64,000 nucleotides of DNA, taken from assembly GCA_013398015.1 (NCBI GenBank), contig VZRR01012889.1, positions 62,001 through 126,000 on the forward strand. The letters run 5' to 3'. The translations under genes and the position numbers were made by a program. Below, piece after piece: positions 1-13,700 of this stretch. Source of the DNA: Oreocharis arfaki (lineage: Eukaryota > Chordata > Aves > Passeriformes > Paramythiidae). Position 1 is the stretch's first letter. Each line of letters starts with the position of its first letter. The notes below the pieces were generated by a model that was not told the DNA's origin, did not search any database, and was given only the letters and a program-made list of their open reading frames with translations.

Positions 1-1657
1 GTCACGGAAGCTTGAAATCTGGAGTTCTGTTTTGTCCTCCTGCTAGTCAGAGAGAATTTCAAGGCTATAAAACTGGTTTAAAAAGTCAAGAAGTGATTAT
101 TATCTTCTAATCATGACTCTTGTGCTTTACCTGATTACTGCTTTATCTTTTTGGTCAAATATTGGTGCTTAAAAACCCAGTAGTTTTATTGTGAGGCTAG
201 TACAAAAACTCTTCTGCTAACGAAGGTCTGCACATCACTCTGGCAGAATTCCCCAGGCTGGTGTTAGGGAGCCCTCTTGGATCACTTCGGTCCCAGCTGG
301 AGTTCAGCATTAGAAGTTGAGCTGTTAAGAGTGGGTGTCCTGTGAATTTTTTGGGAAGGCCCTATGTAAACTAGGTTGAGGCTGTTGAATTAAACTTGGC
401 AGTAATTCTGCTTTGGCAGCCTAGCATGTCATTTAACTAAATAAAAATTAAGTTTAAAAATAATAAATATTTAATCTTGAAGAGAAATTTTTTAATAAAA
501 CTTGACTTCTTGAGTGGCAATGATTATGTGCTTGTTTGCTCAAGCACGTGAGACTTGCATCAAATGAGGTGCATTATACTTCATAAACACAGCTTGCAGA
601 CGCTGCCGGATACCGTGAAATGTGTGCAGTTCAATTGACTGCCTGATTATCCGAGTAGTTAATCGTTTTAATTTACATATTTCTGTCCTGATGGTGTACC
701 CGAGCTCTTGCCCTAGTACAAAGTTCCCATGGTGCCACTTGGCTTTCGATCAGACAGCAGTCACTTGAGGAAAGCAGGGATTTACATGAGCTCTCCTGTG
801 AGGTGGATTTCCTGTAACTGTGGGAAAGCTGTGCATATGAGCCTTGAGGTGATGCCAGTGTGGCCTCCTTGAGCAGCAGGCAGGACTAACAGGAGGCAGA
901 TAAAACAGCAGAGTGGTGGTTTTCTCTTTGGTTTCCTGAGCATTGGGAAGTACTTTCTGTGTAGGTTGTTTCACTTGTGTGTATATTTCCTGCTTGCTTG
1001 GTTGTTCCCTACCAGTGAAGAGGGAAAAAACCTCATGCTGGGAAGTGGACTCGACTGTGTGGTTCCCAGTTCACGCTGTTGTTGGACTAAGAATGTTCCT
1101 GGTGGAAGTGGTTATGGGAAAATGCTTAATTCTACTCTGCATGTTCAGTGTGGTTTAGATAAAAACTCTTCTTTAGGGCTGATTGCTTTTGCTGTCTGAG
1201 GCTCTGGGGAGGCTATTGAGGCTCACCTGACAAGTAACATGACTTCAGAATCTCTGAAGACTTCTTCTTAATGTTTAGTTTTATATATTAGAATGTGGTT
1301 TTAGGGAATTAATGTACCTTCACTTGATTCAGGTTTTTGAATGTCTCTGAAAGTACTTCAGGGTTGATAATACATAGTTGTTCTGTGCTTTATGAATTCA
1401 TGTGAATGTGAAAATGCTTTTCTAATGCTTTCATGTAATGCTGTAAGAAAATAGTAAGACTTCAATGGTTTTGTCATGAACGCTTGGTTTAAGAGAAATG
1501 GATTGAGGTAGCAAATACTTAACTTCTGAAGTCTTTGTTACTTGTCACTCAATGACCGACGTAGTCTTTGTTGCTCATCCTTAGTAGGTAGTGATGTTGA
1601 CTCGAGGAATATCAACAAACTCAAGTAACTTCTTCTTTTTGCACTCGTGTTCTCCAG
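1..1657 (+). other. BMP2K: BMP2K intron 1, 3' part
   Basis: This is intronic DNA ending in the acceptor tctccag at 1651-1657. The first coding exon of BMP2K, which carries the N-terminus and the start of the kinase domain in other vertebrates, must lie to the left of the window. I see no exon, RNA gene or recognisable transposon here. The stretch at about 420-500 is AT-rich (runs of AATAAATA type) and unremarkable. Confidence 0.8.
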
Positions 1658-1776
1658 GTGGCTTCTCAACGGTGTTTCTGGTGCGCACCCCCAGCGGGGC
1701 CCGCTGCGCACTGAAGCGAATGTGCGTGAATAACGTGCCGGACCTCAACGTCTGCAAGAGAGAAATCACCATCATG
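1658..1776 (+). CDS. BMP2K: BMP2K exon 2: glycine-rich loop and catalytic lysine
   Basis: This 119-nt exon lies between tctccag and the donor gtagga. Its first two bases finish a Gly codon begun in exon 1. It reads GGFSTVFLVR, the end of the nucleotide-binding loop, then CALKRM with the ATP-anchoring Lys at 1714-1716. It ends after REITIM in phase 0. The sequence closely follows vertebrate BMP2K; AAK1 is similar here. Confidence 0.95.
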
Positions 1777-4700
1777 GTAGGAAGACCACTATTTGGAGCT
1801 GGAGAATGTGTCAGTTTGTAGTGTACACACATCAAATGCCTCTCCCGTGTTCCTAGACAGCTCTTGCTTTTGATCCAGTGGTCCTGATTTTCCACCAGTA
1901 CTTCCAGAAACTAATGCTGGCTTTAGGGTTGGTGCGTGAATAATTTCTGAAGGAATTATTCAAATATGTATGTAATACCACAGTCAGTTTGATCAGTACA
2001 TCTGGTTCCCAAGCAAAGGGAGTTTTTTGCAGTGTTGCAGTGGCAACTGGAAATCTCTCTTAATTTCCTTGGTACTGAAGTGTAATGTGCATTTTCTTTT
2101 TCAGAAAGAGTTATCTGGGCACAAGAACATTGTGAGCTATTTGGACTGCGCTGTCAACTCGCTGAGTGATAACGTTTGGGAGGTGCTCATCCTCATGGAG
2201 TACTGTCGAGGTAAGAGTCACCTCCTAGTTTTCCAGAGCAAAATGTTTGTGCTATCACCTGTGATTCTACTTAAAACTGTTCCCTCAATATAAGAGGTTA
2301 ACATGTACGTGTCACAGCTGGAATCCAGGTAGTTCATTTCACTTTTCCGTTGGCATTGTTACTTAGGCACTGGGCAAAATGTAAAAGTTTCACGAGGCTG
2401 TGTAATCAAGTATGGTTACAAACAGGGAGATTATTTCTCTATGTATGAAGGGCGGTTGTGCTGTTCTGCTGGTGATGCTAAGCAACAAGTACCTGGAACA
2501 TAACTCTGTAGAAAAGATGGGCAAATTTTCATTGCTCTTCTCCCTCTGCTATTTTTGTTTTAGATGACGACATTGAGAAGCTTTACCTGACAGGTGATTT
2601 GCTACGAATGGGCATAGTAAAGTTAAGGTTAATGGTGCTGTCCAAAAAAATGTTAGCCCTGTGTTCCTGCTTTACAGTGTAACTTAGTTTCAAACAATAT
2701 CTAAGTCAGGGACTGTTTGTTTTGGGTGTTTTTTCCCCTGTGTCATGTGTGTATGGAATAAACTTGCCAATGAATTTAACTTGTCTAAAATCTAGGGAGA
2801 CTGGGTGCTGGCCTCATAGTATCATAGTGGTTAAGCCAAGTAAGTGGTGATACTGGAACAAGTGCTGCAACTAGAAAGCAAATACTTCGAGCCTAGGAAG
2901 CAGCCATCCTGTGGTCTGTACTGCTCGAAGAATGCTTTGAGCTGAGGTGTGTGTGGGTTATATATGCAGTAGAAGCAGTAAGCATTACGGTTTGTGTAGT
3001 CTATACCATAAGGAGCCAAAGACAGCCTTAATGTCCATTTTGGGGAATGGAATAAGGAGAACTTCAAAACAGATGGCCACATTTTTGGCCCTTTACCCTG
3101 CTTGTATGGGTGAATTTCTGTACCTTTGTGGGAGCTCACTTCTGACTCCGTTAGTAGTACTCTTTCCCTAATGACCCTGGTAAATAGCCCCGTGGTTGTC
3201 AGCCGTCAGATCACTTGACAGTGTTAGGCTTTCTGTGTTCCAAGCATCCTTGTTCGGCAGAATGCTCACCAAGGCCCTGCTGCATCTCTGCAGGAGTCCT
3301 CCTTCATCTCTGTGTGCAGTGGGCGTTGTGGTAGGGAGAGCCTGGTGGTGTTTGGTAAAATTACTGCAAGAAGCAGGGAAGTATTGATTCCCAATCTTAG
3401 AAGAAACTTAAGAAAAGGGAAAGGGAGGTCTTCTTCCTTGGAGGATGGGTTCAGGGCTTTTTTTTCCTCCTTCCCTGCCTCCCCTTTCTTCCTCCTTTGT
3501 CTTCCAGAAAGACAGAGAGGGTGTCTAGAGAATGAGTTCATGAACTCAGTTGGCTGACAGAGTTTGGGTTATGGATCCCAATGCAAGAGACAGTTTTGAG
3601 GTGACCTGTTGGTGTGATGGATACCTTTTTGTGTTTGCAGCAGTTGGTTTCAAACATGTTTCAGCCACAGAGACTGAATTGTTTTCATTTGAGCCAATAA
3701 TTTTTCTGTTTAGGGTGATACAAGAGTGTGCAGTTGGAAAACCAGGTTTGTTTTGTTCAAATACAGTAACTGTGGAAAACTTTCTTGCATCATATTGGTG
3801 GATTTAATGCTTATAAGTAAGTCTTTACTTGTGTACCTGATAGGAATTACTTGAAATGTCTCCTGTTTCCTTAGCTGGGCAAGTTGTGAACCAGATGAAC
3901 CAGCGTCTGCAGACAGGCTTCACCGAGTCAGAAGTAATGAGAATATTTTGTGACACCTGTGAAGCTGTTGCCCGGTTGCATCAGTGCAAAACACCTATAG
4001 TTCACCGGGATCTGAAGGTATGAGCTTCACCGTAACAAAATCCAGGCTGAAATCAGTGATCTGCTTGAAAAGGGTTGAGGATATAGGAGAGGTTTCCCTA
4101 AGACAGACTTCTAGTTGGGAGCTTGCTGTTGGTGGAGCTGTAAACAGACGTTAGCCGTAGGACATCATTTATTGCTGAAACTAAGTTTAGCAGTTGATTT
4201 TTCTGAAAACTTCCTGTTTGTATGTGAGAATACGTAGTAACACTTAACCTGGAAATTAGTGCTCTTTTATTGACCTACTTTTTGTGTCTTGATTTCCTTT
4301 CAAGGTGGAGAATCTGTTGTTAAATGATAATGGGAACTACGTTCTCTGTGATTTTGGCAGTGCCACTAACAAATACCTGAACCCTCAAAGAGATGGTGTT
4401 AATATGGTTGAAGAAGAAATTAAAAAGTAAGTTTACTTTTGGGTGACCTGTCAAAAGCAATGACCTTGCTGCCAGGAAACTGCACGTATTATAGTGTGGT
4501 GTGCGTGTATCACTGATGAATTGAAATGAATGGCTGATCTTGAACTAATTTTGGTGTAAATACAGTAAAAGACTGGAACTACTTGGTAAGATTTCCTCCA
4601 TTTGTTCACAAATTGTTTTTCAAAAGTGAGTTTCTTAAAAATAAAAGTGTTGGAAAAAAGCATGCTGTTCTGAAATGAAATTGTTCAAGAACATATGTCT

Positions 4701-7700
4701 GGCTCCTGGCCATTTTAGGAGTTGGATATTTTTAATTTGCGCTGTTTTAATACTGCTAAGCAAATGCTTGCTAAGATAACAACTGACGTAAGTAAGTATT
4801 GCAGTGGATTTAGGTAGGCTCTCATTTACAGAGTATGGTCCATGTTTGTTCTCCTAAGACTGATCAGAAAAATATATCAGCTTTTCTTAGACATACTCTT
4901 GAAAGCATGTATTACTTTGGTTTTGCCCCTCTGGACTAACTACTGCAGAGGGTAGCAAATACAGGCTGCAGATATATACGAGCAGCTTGTTTTAAAGTCA
5001 TGAAGTGATACAGTTTTTTCCCACCTCTGAAGTATTCGAACTACCAGTTTAGCAGTTGTTTTGAGATGTTAGTGTTTTGAAATCTGCATTCTGTATGCTT
5101 CAGTGTGAGATAAGGAGAGCCCTTGTAGGACTCTGCAGTTACCCCTCCCAGATGACTGGCTGCTTCTGCACAGTCACTCTGGCAAAACTCCATGTTTTTG
5201 GGGAAATAACACTAAAAGCAAATTTTAGCTAACTTAATACTTATTCTTGTGTATGATAGTTGATATTGCTGCTCCAGATATTATTTGTGATGCTGCAAAT
5301 GCATCATGACTTGGATCATTCAAGACAATTCCAGGCACGTGCATGAAACTCGTGTGATTGGTATGTGCATGGTGGATGGGGAAAGCACCCTGTCAATTCT
5401 GAGGCAAGGTTTTCAGCTATGTCCTCTATTTTATATTGCCAGGTACACAACACTATCATACAGAGCTCCTGAGATGATCAATCTGTATGGAGGAAAGCCA
5501 ATTACTACCAAGGCAGATATCTGGGTAAGAAAAAAATCAGGTAGTATGATATATGGGACTGGTTAAGGAGGGAGAATTAAAACTGCCACTGACTGACTGA
5601 AAAATTAATTATTGGAAAATGAAATACATTGGGCAGCTACAGAACACAGAACAGTAGAGATATCTTGGGTAGTTACATTTTTTGTAAATAAAATGAATTC
5701 ATGTTGGTTTGGTTTTGTTTTTTTTTTAATTTAAAGGAAGGGGAATGTGATTTACAACTTCTCTTCTTTTGCTGGCTCTAGTTTCTGGTTGATAGTCCCC
5801 AGTGATTTCTCATGGAAGCCTGTTGGCAGCATGGTCAAGAAAGGTGCTTTTTATTAGTTGATGTGCAGAGAAGAAAATAAATATGAAATTTAGTGCAGAG
5901 TTGTGATATCTCTGGGTGATAGGACACTGAGAATGCAGCTCTTGGTATGCTCTGGTTTATACTTGGTCTGCTACAGGAATCTGTGGAAGAGCAAGTATTG
6001 TTAGAGCTACTTTTGATCCATCAGCTTGGTCACATCAGCTTTCTTCCCAAGTGCAGCTCCTGCATGGCATGTGAACACCTGCTGTAGACAGGGTGCAGCA
6101 CCTTGTTGGTGCTGTCTTGTTGTGGCCAGGGCTTGCTTGCTCTCATCCCCTCACAGGGCCTGTGTTTGTCTTCCACAGGCACTGGGCTGCTTGCTGTATA
6201 AGCTCTGCTTCTTTTCACTTCCCTTTGGAGAAAGTCAGGTTGCCATTTGCGACGGCAGCTTTACGATCCCGGACGGCTCGCGATACTCCCACGGCGTTCA
6301 CTGCTTGATAAGTAAGTACACAGGCACTGCAGCAACTCTTCCATCTCATAAAGCCAGGAGAGCACAGCAAGTGCTGCTAAGCACCGTCAGTGTAAAGACC
6401 TGCCACGTTCAGCTGTGCCTCTCAACTCCTCAAGAGTGTTGTTGAAGCTCGAGGAACTTTGTGGTTTCTCTGGGACTCAGGCGTGGGTTTTTTTCCCTTA
6501 GGTGTCCATAAATCCCAGAGGAATAGGGGGCATGCAAACAGTGCTTGTATTTATTATTTAGCTTTGTGTATTCATACTTCCTTTTTGCTCTGAAGTGTGT
6601 ATTTTCTGTGGAATGTCAGACTGTCGACAGTATTTTCTGTCCAAGTTGGGCAGTTGTGCTTAGATGAATTTGAAGTGCAGCTTTAGCATAGCAACATCAA
6701 TGTGCTGAGATTAATTGCAGTGGGGGTAATTTTTATAGTAGTTCCATGATTTATACTGGAAAAAAAATCTGGAAAGTTTTGTGCAACCTCAAGTGTCGGA
6801 CATGAACTCTGACAAAAGTTTGGCGTACATTCTGGCGAAGTGTATGAAGGAAGATTTTGGACAAGAAGCAATTCTGAGGCTTGTGAATCATCCATTTACC
6901 CAAGCACAGAGATAATATTTAGCTCCCAGGTGGGAGCTAATATTTACAGTAATCATCAGTATTGTCTTTGTTTTCAGCTTAAAGTAGGCTCACTTGAAAG
7001 AGTGAGATGGACAGAATATGAAAAATTCAAAAGGTTCCAGTAGGAGCTCTTAGAACTTGAAGTTATGGATGTGTTGACCACGTAGTTGATGCTTGTATAC
7101 AATAGGCAATACCAAATCCAAACCACCTTTTTGAGTGCACATTCATAATTGAGAAACAGCAGTTATCATGGTAAGCACTTGCCTTCTGCTGGTACTGACA
7201 AAATGAGACAAATTTTCAAATGACTTAAGTACTTTTCTGTCACAGTGTTACTTTTTTTTTCCGAAGAATATGGGTTTTAATCCTTTCTCCTATGTCTGAA
7301 TGCAGATTTTTTAATTCAATTAACTGCTGTGTCAAGATGAGCAATACTGACATGGAGTATATGTGGGTGGGGCAGAATGTCCTTATGTAAACTTCCCTTC
7401 TTTCCATTTGGACTGGAAGCCATAAAAAGCTGCAGCTGGTCATAAAAGGTATTTCAGGAACTGTGGATTTCTCTCTGCTCTTTTACGAGGCAGTGAGTGG
7501 GGAGGAACAAGCTGGACGTGATCCAGCCCATGAGTTTAACGTCTTGGAATCAAGTGGCAGGAGTCACTTCAGTGAGTCTTCTGCTTCCATGTCATGGTGC
7601 TGCAACTGAGTGTTGGAATCTGTTATTTTGTAAAATCTATTAAAAATTAAACTTGCAGTGAACTGTACAGAACATGTAATAATGTTTTTGTGTAAAATTC

Positions 7701-10700
7701 TAGAATCTAAAATTATTTTTTCAACCTGTTGAGGATTTCTTGTAAAATGATGTGTAAGGTTGGCTGTACTACTGAGCAGTTGTGCGAGTGTAGTTCACTT
7801 TGCTCATCAAAAGTGAGAAGTTACGTTTTCATAGGTTGTTCATTACTTCATAGCAGAACATTTTTAGAGGCTTAGGAGTTTTTAGAGGCTTAGGAGTTTT
7901 TAGAGGCTTAGGAGTTTTTAGAAAGTGTATTTTATTGTTTATTTAAGTTCTGTGGTTATCTAGGCAAGATGGCCTGAATATGTGTACTGTGTTATATTGG
8001 AGACAATATGAAGTAACTTTGATTTCTTGGAAAAACACCAAATCTTTTAATTTGGGAAGCAAATGTTTGAGAGGGAACATCAGGAATTGTGTGTCTTGTC
8101 AGGGGAAAGTCTTTTTATTCATGAAACTGGGTTGTTTATATGAAAGATTGTTCCTAGTCAATGGAACCTACAGACAAAAAGTGATAAACCTTAGCATGAT
8201 GCAGTAAGATCTGTCAACCTCCTTTTACAGGGAGAGCTACATTGAATTTTGTATTAACCCTGGAAAATGTTAGTACTATGAGTTGGTTTTGAGTTGTTTC
8301 TCTCTGCAGTTACCAATTCCTGCTTCAGCTGAGCTCCCTTTTGCACACCTGAGTGTCAGGATATCAAGCAGCATACATGTCCTACAACTGGTTTTGGCCC
8401 TGTAAACTATTTGACTTGACAAAAAGTATTAAAAAAAAATCCTCCGAACCCAAGATAACAGTGCAAATGACTCTTTGGTGGTAAGCTGATTTGGTGGAGC
8501 TGCTGAATTTCTCCTTGCTGGTAGTGTGCTGTCTCAGCAGGCTTTCTGAGATCTAGCACTGATAAGTCTTATCAATTTTTGCAGGATATATGCTTGAACC
8601 AGATCAAGAGCAGAGGCCTGATATCTTTCAAGTATCTTACTTGGCCTTTAAAATTGCCAAAAAGGAGTGTCCAGTGTCTAATATTAATGTAAGTACTCTT
8701 GAATTCCTTCAGTCTTTTCAGTGTGTTAAATAGGTGGTATTGAGAAGTCTGTCAGATTAGCTGAGAGATCATGTCAGTTCTGTCATGTGCCTGGTTCCTA
8801 AATGTAAAACACAGCATAGGCCACGTCAAGCTGATGTTGTGTACATGCAGTATGAGCTCTCTATAAACAAAATATGTTCTTAATTTTGAGGGCATAGCTT
8901 CGTGAACTCTCTTGATGCTGTTCCAATACCTGGCTTAGGATTTTAGCCGTTAGCAATCTCTTAATACAATCAATATGAAATATCCAGATATTAACCTTGT
9001 TGACAGTAAAAGGCTTAATGTTGTAAGTGGAGTGTCAAGAGCATGTGTGTTTGCTCTGGATAAACCCTTCCCTTGATCATCTTTACCAATTGTGTTAGTC
9101 AGTGGGAAGGGCTCCAGTGAGCTGGGGAGCAAACACAGCAGTACTTGGGTCAGCCTGCTTTCTTACCCTTGCTTTCCATGGGGGTCTGAGCTTGGTCTCC
9201 AAGATCGCTTGCTTCACAGGTGTAATCACTGTGCAATGGAATCTGGGGGCACTTAGCTAATGTTGAATATTATAAAGTGGTTCTCCAGACAAATATCAGG
9301 AAAAATGGATCTGAAATTGAGTTTGCAGCAGGTATCACTTGTAGTGATCTGTCTTCAGAGGCAGACAAGTGAACTTTCTGAGGTCCCTTTGAATTCCTTT
9401 CTTCCTTTATCACTGCAGGAGGAGGTGCTCAGTAAATTTGAGTGTTGCCTTTTGGAAACACATACTAAAATAAACCAGGAAGTCTTGAAATACTTGATAA
9501 TTAACTGTCTCTGTTACTTGTGACCAGATTTAGATTTGCATTCGTTACATGCATTTGTCATTAGAGATGATGGGTTTCCTTCTTTGCCCCAAGCTGCCAT
9601 ATTCCTTGCAAAACATCATTTAGGTGATGTGGAATTCATTCAGGAATGTGACTGAGGTGGGGGTAAGATAAAAGCCCATAGAAGCTTTGGTGCTGCATGG
9701 TTTTCTGGAATTTGTCTTCTGGTCAAAGAGCTAAGTGTGCTAAAAACAGTTTCCTCCCAAGATTGGGCTTTGCTTTAGTTCTGGAGCTTGAGGCTGAAGT
9801 AAGTCTGCGTGCAGTCACACAGAAGTGCTTGCAGAACATGTTGTACTTTATTGTTGATGGTTGGTAGTGTAAATGAAGTGAAATAGTTGACAAAACAGTC
9901 AGACCAGTCAGGTTCTGCTTTTCTTCTGCAACAGATTGAGGGGATGTAGAGATACTGTTCAGTAAAACCATTTTCATCTGCAGCTGTGAGGTCCGCATGA
10001 AGCCTCGTCATGTGGAGGTCTTGAATCCAAGTATTCCTCTTCAATACGTAATGAATTTTTTTCTTTCAGGATTTTGGGTTTTTAATTTATTCAAATTTAT
10101 TTTTCCCAAGAATTCTCCTGTCCCTTCAACTCTTCCTGAACCCATGACAGCTAGTGAGGCAGCTGCTAGAAAAAGCCAAATAAAAGCAAGGTGAGCAGAG
10201 GATGGGACTTTACATTTTCTTCTCCTAGTGTTATTAAGCTACATGTTTGCTTAAAACCTGTTTTCATACTCTTATTAATAAAAAAATAAATTAAATATTG
10301 CTATGAAATTAAATATTACCTCAGTAAAATAAGTCATTGGATAAAACTGCATTTCTAAGAGCTTCAATCTGTTTGGATTCAACTCCTTTGCTTTTTTCAT
10401 TATGTTGAGAATCCTGGGAGTGAAACTGAGAGCCTGATATTTTGAAAGTAAATGTGTTTTCTTATTTGTTTTTGACAAATTCAAATATTTATGGAAAAAT
10501 AGTCACTTTTTTGTCCTTGTTAATAAAAACAAACCCAAAACCTTGGGAATCCTTCATCATTCTTTTGATTTCTCCTATGATATAGTGTGTATGCACTTAA
10601 GGCTGATGCTGGATAAATCCTTTACCCTTTCACTCCTTGTTAATGAAAGTTGTTTGGGTTTGAATCTACCAGCACGTGTGACTCGGCTGTTTTTATATTC

Positions 10701-13700
10701 AGCTATAATTATCAGCTCTGTTTGCAAAAAATACAAACAAAAACATAAGAAATTAGTAGAAGTAGAAATAATTTGACTTAACACGTAAGGTTTTCCTTTC
10801 TCTTACGTCTTGTACACGTAAACAGTAGTCATGTTTCTAATTATAGGGTTGTGGACTCATGCACAAGATGGGAGTTTTAGGAAGCGAATTATAAGATATT
10901 TACGTGCAGTGCAGAAATAGAGTAGCACGTGATTAAGACATAACTGAGCTATTAAGAGGTGTACCATGTCTAATTAGAAGTAGAAATAATTGTCTTATAA
11001 TTGACTATCTTATACGGGAAAAATTGCCTTTTCAGAATAACAGATGCTGTTGGACCAACAGAAACCTCAATTGCACCACGACAAAGACCAAAGGCCAATT
11101 CAAGCACTGCCCCTTCCAGTGTGCTGGCGATCCAGAACTCAGCAACTCCTGTCAAAGTACAAGTTCCTGGGGAATTTGGTAATCGTGGACAAAAAGGTAA
11201 CTTCAAGTCCCAGGATGGACCAAAATAACCAAAGAAGCAACTGTGCCTTTATTCTTCTTCTTGCTCTGCTAGGGATAACATTTAAAACTTAGTTTTAATC
11301 TGTCTTATTTTTTTATATACCAGAAACCAAATCTTCATTTCTGAAAGACTCTAAGTGTGTGAAGTATAAATTTGAGGTGCCACAAAAACTAAATGCAGAT
11401 TGGGAAGTGAAGGTGTTTTTTCATTGTGCTTAACACTGGTTTTTCAATTAACTTGCCTGCTGCAGACAGAAATTCACGCTTGTTTTGGCTTGCAAATAAT
11501 TCACAAAAAGTAGAGAGCCCTTCTGTATCAAACTGGTTTTTTGTAGTAGGAAAAGTATTCTCCTGTGCCTCAAGAAGTCATGAGATAGCACTGATATGTT
11601 GGTGGTATTTATAGACTGGAAGCGAGTCGCTTTTCTCATGACTGGCAGGTTCATTCCACATGGCACTGTGGGTGCAGGAGGAATTAGGGGAGTCTCAGTC
11701 AAGTTAAATGGGTTTTTGAAAAATTCTTGTTCTTTTTCTCGTTCAGAAAGAGTTATGGCTCTGATAAATACTTAAATAGTTGACATTTGTACCTAGAACA
11801 CTTTCTAATTGCGCTTCATGCTGTTACATGTCTGCTGCAGAAAAGGAAGAGTAGCCTCAGGGATGGTATTGGCAAAGTTATCAAAAGGCCACTGAGACAG
11901 TTTGTGTCCCAGGTGTAAGCACTTTTTACTAGGTGGGATCCACATTACATCCAACTTGAAAAGCTTTTTCTGTTATGACAAGGAACAGATGAATCCTGGG
12001 CACGCTTCAGGAATGTAAAATACATTGTGCAAGAGAGAAATTTATGGCAGTAACTGTTTCTTAAAAGGTTGCGAAAGCAATCGAATGGCAGAATTAATCA
12101 GGAGTTCTGTTTAAGGGAGCTTGATGGGTGAGCTAATAGTTTCCTTAGGGGAAAAAGTTCACAATAGGTCTGTGTTGAATGCGTACAAAAGCTGTATGCT
12201 CTGAGGTAAGGGTTTGGAGATCCTGCACTGTGTAACTTAAGTGTTAGTAAAGCAGAACTCTGGAACGCAGATTGCTGTCATGAGACCAGAGGAAGCTTCC
12301 AGCATCTTGCAGGTAGAAATGGTTCGTTTGCAGGCCTGGAATTACTTTTGAAGAAGTAAATGTGGTATCTACCAGGTGTTCTGGTTGTCAGATTGGGAAG
12401 AGAAGTTCACAGACAGTGTCAGCTTGAGGTGTCAAACTGCCAGGGAGAGCTCTGGCTGAAGCTGAGGGGTCTGGATGTCAGTAGTGTTGTCTGTCACAGG
12501 AACCACGCGACCAGGGAATGGACAAGACATCTCACAGTCCCAAGGGACCACCCCACAGCAGCACAGGGTGCTCCAGCAGCTGCAGCAGGGAGACTGGAGA
12601 CTGCAGCAGCTGCACCACTTGCAGCACCAGCCCACCATGCAGGACGCTTATATCCAGCAGGTACAGCCAGATCTGTTAGACAAGTGTCTGAGACACATTG
12701 TGTGTGTTAATAATGCTTGAAATCCTGTGCCAGTTCCTCATTCTGCTCTTGCTGCCTGTACTTTTCCAGCTAAAAGAGCTTCTGTCCCTTCTTACTATTG
12801 CTTTGTCCCTTCATAGGCCCTGTAATGTTTGTCCTAGAAAGTTGCTTGCTTTGTGCTGTGTTGTTCTTGCAGTTTGACCCTGGATTCCATCTTGCTTTGC
12901 ATCACCACTGTGTGACTTCAAATAAAGGCTTTACCTATGTGTGAAGGAGCTTGGGATAAATGTTAGGAGTGATTATAGGTGATGATGATGTGCTTGCAGT
13001 AGATGGTTGTACATGCACCAGTGCTGAATATGTAGTCTGATTTTTTTTTTTTTTTTTGTTTTTTTTTTGTTTTTTGTTAAGAATTGGCTGGGGAGTGGGG
13101 GAAGGAAAAAGCTTCCCAACAGAGTGATTAAAATGCAGTGACTGAATTGCAAGCTGGATCTTGATTATGTGATGTCTTAATTGAAAAATGCTGTGGACTC
13201 ATAGATGTGATAGTCAGAAGAAGTATTAATTAGAATATCTGCTTGTTTCTGAGGGGGCATTGTGACTTTTTAAAGCTGTTTTTTGTCTTTCCAGTATCAC
13301 CAAGCCGTGCACCAGCAGATGGTCCAACAGCAGCTGTTGCTGCAGTCTGTGTACCAGCAGCAGCCTGCCCAGACACAGTATCCTGCCATGGTATGTCACA
13401 AAGATGGTACAGTCTTAAAATATGGCCTGTGCTTGTAAATCTCTCGTGTAGATGCAGGAAGAGAAGTGCCTTTGCTGTTGTGCTGAGCTGTGGGCATGGT
13501 AAATAGTGTGCAGTTTGGCATCTAAAATGATATTTAGTTGGTGGGAAGTTAACCCAAACTAAGTTACGAAAGCCTGTCTGGAGTTGCACTTGTGTATTAA
13601 TAATAGGATGGGATCTATCCCAAGTTTCATAAGAAGGTCTATGCTTATTTGAAACATACTTGGTTAAAGTTTCCAGTGCTGGCCACGGCAACAAATACAT

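Noticed and set aside
3714..3816. Exon-like segment in BMP2K intron 3 between ctgtttag and gtaagtc
   Set aside because: In the intron's phase it gives TGA as the second codon, and its length is not a multiple of three. A poison exon is possible but nothing favours it.
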